This document shows, one piece after another, positions 63,154 through 64,000 of a DNA stretch of 64,000 bases. The position numbers and the translations under genes are program-made. The notes under the pieces are model-generated. The model had not been told where the DNA came from and made no database searches. It was given only the letters and a program-made list of their open reading frames with translations. The DNA comes from Arthrobacter sp. AZCC_0090. GTDB lineage: Bacteria; Actinomycetota; Actinomycetes; Actinomycetales; Micrococcaceae. The stretch is from contig NZ_JACHEE010000003.1 of NCBI RefSeq assembly GCF_014207375.1, positions 310,001 to 374,000 on the forward strand, read 5' to 3'. How positions within the stretch are numbered: the stretch's first letter is position 1; each line of letters opens with the position of its first letter.

Positions 63154-64000
63154 GTGGGAAAGACACTGGCCGAGAAAGTTTGGGATGCGCACGTGGTGCG
63201 CAAGGGCGAAGGCGAAGGAGCCAACGCCCAGCCCGATCTTCTGTTCATCGACCTGCACCTCGTGCATGAAGTGACATCGCCGCAGGCCTTTGAGGGCCTG
63301 AGGTTGGCTGGCCGCCGTCTGCGCCGGCCAGACCTCACCATCGCCACTGAGGACCACAACACCCCGACGCTGGACATCGACAAGCCGATTGCCGACCTCA
63401 CCAGCCGCACGCAGATCCAGACCTTGCGTAACAACTGCCAGGAATTCGGGGTCCGCCTCCACTCGCTCGGCGATGCCGAACAGGGCATTGTTCACGTGGT
63501 CGGTCCGCAGCTTGGGCTCACCCAGCCCGGCATGACGGTTGTCTGTGGAGATTCCCACACCTCCACGCATGGTGCATTCGGTGCGCTGGCCATGGGCATC
63601 GGCACGTCCGAAGTGGAACACGTCATGGCCACCCAGACGCTGTCCCTCAAGCCGTTCAAGACCATGGCCATCAACGTTGAGGGCACCCTGCGCCCGGGCG
63701 TGTCGGCAAAGGACATCATCTTGGCGGTCATCGCCAAGATCGGCACCGGTGGCGGCCAGGGCTACGTCCTGGAGTACCGTGGGTCGGCCATTCGTGCGCT
63801 CTCCATGGATGCCCGCATGACCATCTGCAACATGTCCATTGAGGCCGGTGCCCGTGCCGGACTCGTGGCTCCGGACCAGACGACGTACGACTACATGCAC
63901 GGCCGCCCGCACGCCCCCCAGGGCGAAGAGTGGGATGCCGCCGTCGAATACTGGAATACGCTGCACACCGATGACGACGCGACTTTCGACGTCGAGGTGG
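63154..64000 (+). CDS. leuC: 3-isopropylmalate dehydratase large subunit (3' end missing)
   Basis: The frame from GTG 63154 (AAGGGAG upstream) stays open to the window end: 282 residues of an expected about 480. [60 protein letters not shown] with the substrate/cluster Ser/His, and [16 protein letters not shown] are all LeuC marks. The cluster Cys-x2-Cys lies beyond the window. It isomerises 2- to 3-isopropylmalate with LeuD, presumably the next gene. Confidence 0.96.
   Translation, partial: MGKTLAEKVWDAHVVRKGEGEGANAQPDLLFIDLHLVHEVTSPQAFEGLRLAGRRLRRPDLTIATEDHNTPTLDIDKPIADLTSRTQIQTLRNNCQEFGVRLHSLGDAEQGIVHVVGPQLGLTQPGMTVVCGDSHTSTHGAFGALAMGIGTSEVEHVMATQTLSLKPFKTMAINVEGTLRPGVSAKDIILAVIAKIGTGGGQGYVLEYRGSAIRALSMDARMTICNMSIEAGARAGLVAPDQTTYDYMHGRPHAPQGEEWDAAVEYWNTLHTDDDATFDVEV

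Overview
The window is high-GC actinobacterial DNA, best matched to the family Micrococcaceae (Arthrobacter, Paenarthrobacter or Pseudarthrobacter). The grounds are the GC-rich third codon positions, the core order ilvD-ilvB-ilvN-ilvC-serA ... leuB-ilvE ... gltX-tRNA-Gln-tRNA-Glu-(insert)-IclR-leuC, an NrtR-led nadABC operon, and mqo. No insertion sequence, prophage, integrase or CRISPR array was seen. The assignment is by eye; no database was searched.

Region by region. 0-2.2 kb: the end of a nitrate/sulfonate-type ABC ATPase overlapping a formylglycine sulfatase. 2.2-7.4 kb: a catabolic island with AraC and IclR regulators, a MoaF-like protein, and a two-component flavin monooxygenase pair (HpaC-like reductase, HpaB-like oxygenase) behind a tandem operator. 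7.4-11 kb: a phosphoribosyltransferase, a small winged-helix regulator, an alpha/beta hydrolase, a frameshifted lipoyl-domain remnant and an APC amino-acid permease. 11.2-17.1 kb: the NAD operon nrtR-nadA-nadB-nadC-cysteine desulfurase. 17.2-22.4 kb: GtrA protein, a broken FAH-family hydrolase gene, DUF1684 protein, lipoprotein, transglutaminase-like protein, and a MarR/flavin-dependent oxidoreductase pair. 22.4-31 kb: RND exporter, mqo, oligopeptide-type binding lipoprotein, tRNA-Leu, Bcp peroxiredoxin, MarR regulator and two identical tRNA-Lys genes. 30.8-33.1 kb: a PQQ-type sugar dehydrogenase lipoprotein and a membrane-anchored 'sunset'-type protein.

33.3-49.8 kb is the branched-chain amino-acid and serine block: LysR regulator, ilvD, an attenuator with a valine-rich leader peptide, ilvBNC, serA, then an FtsX-type ABC exporter pair, metG, leuB and ilvE. 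49.9-54.8 kb: SGNH lipoprotein, metallo-beta-lactamase-fold hydrolase, intact FAH-family protein, gltX and a HAD phosphatase. 54.8-57.7 kb: a membrane protein made of LxxGA heptad repeats, tRNA-Gln, tRNA-Glu and a DUF1697 protein. 58.3-62.2 kb holds the most striking gene, a single-chain membrane nonribosomal peptide synthetase of the Pls/PosA (epsilon-poly-lysine synthetase) type. The window ends with a divergent IclR regulator (NdgR/LtbR type) and the start of leuC.

How the genes work together: the IclR protein at the right edge probably coordinates leucine/isoleucine/valine synthesis across the window, because matching TCTCR-N5-TGAGA dyads lie upstream of leuC and ilvD, with weaker copies upstream of leuB and ilvB. 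The ilvB operon also carries transcription attenuation. NrtR probably represses its own NAD operon through a 27-bp dyad. Two families of long inverted repeats sit just after gene ends and probably act as REP-like elements or terminators.
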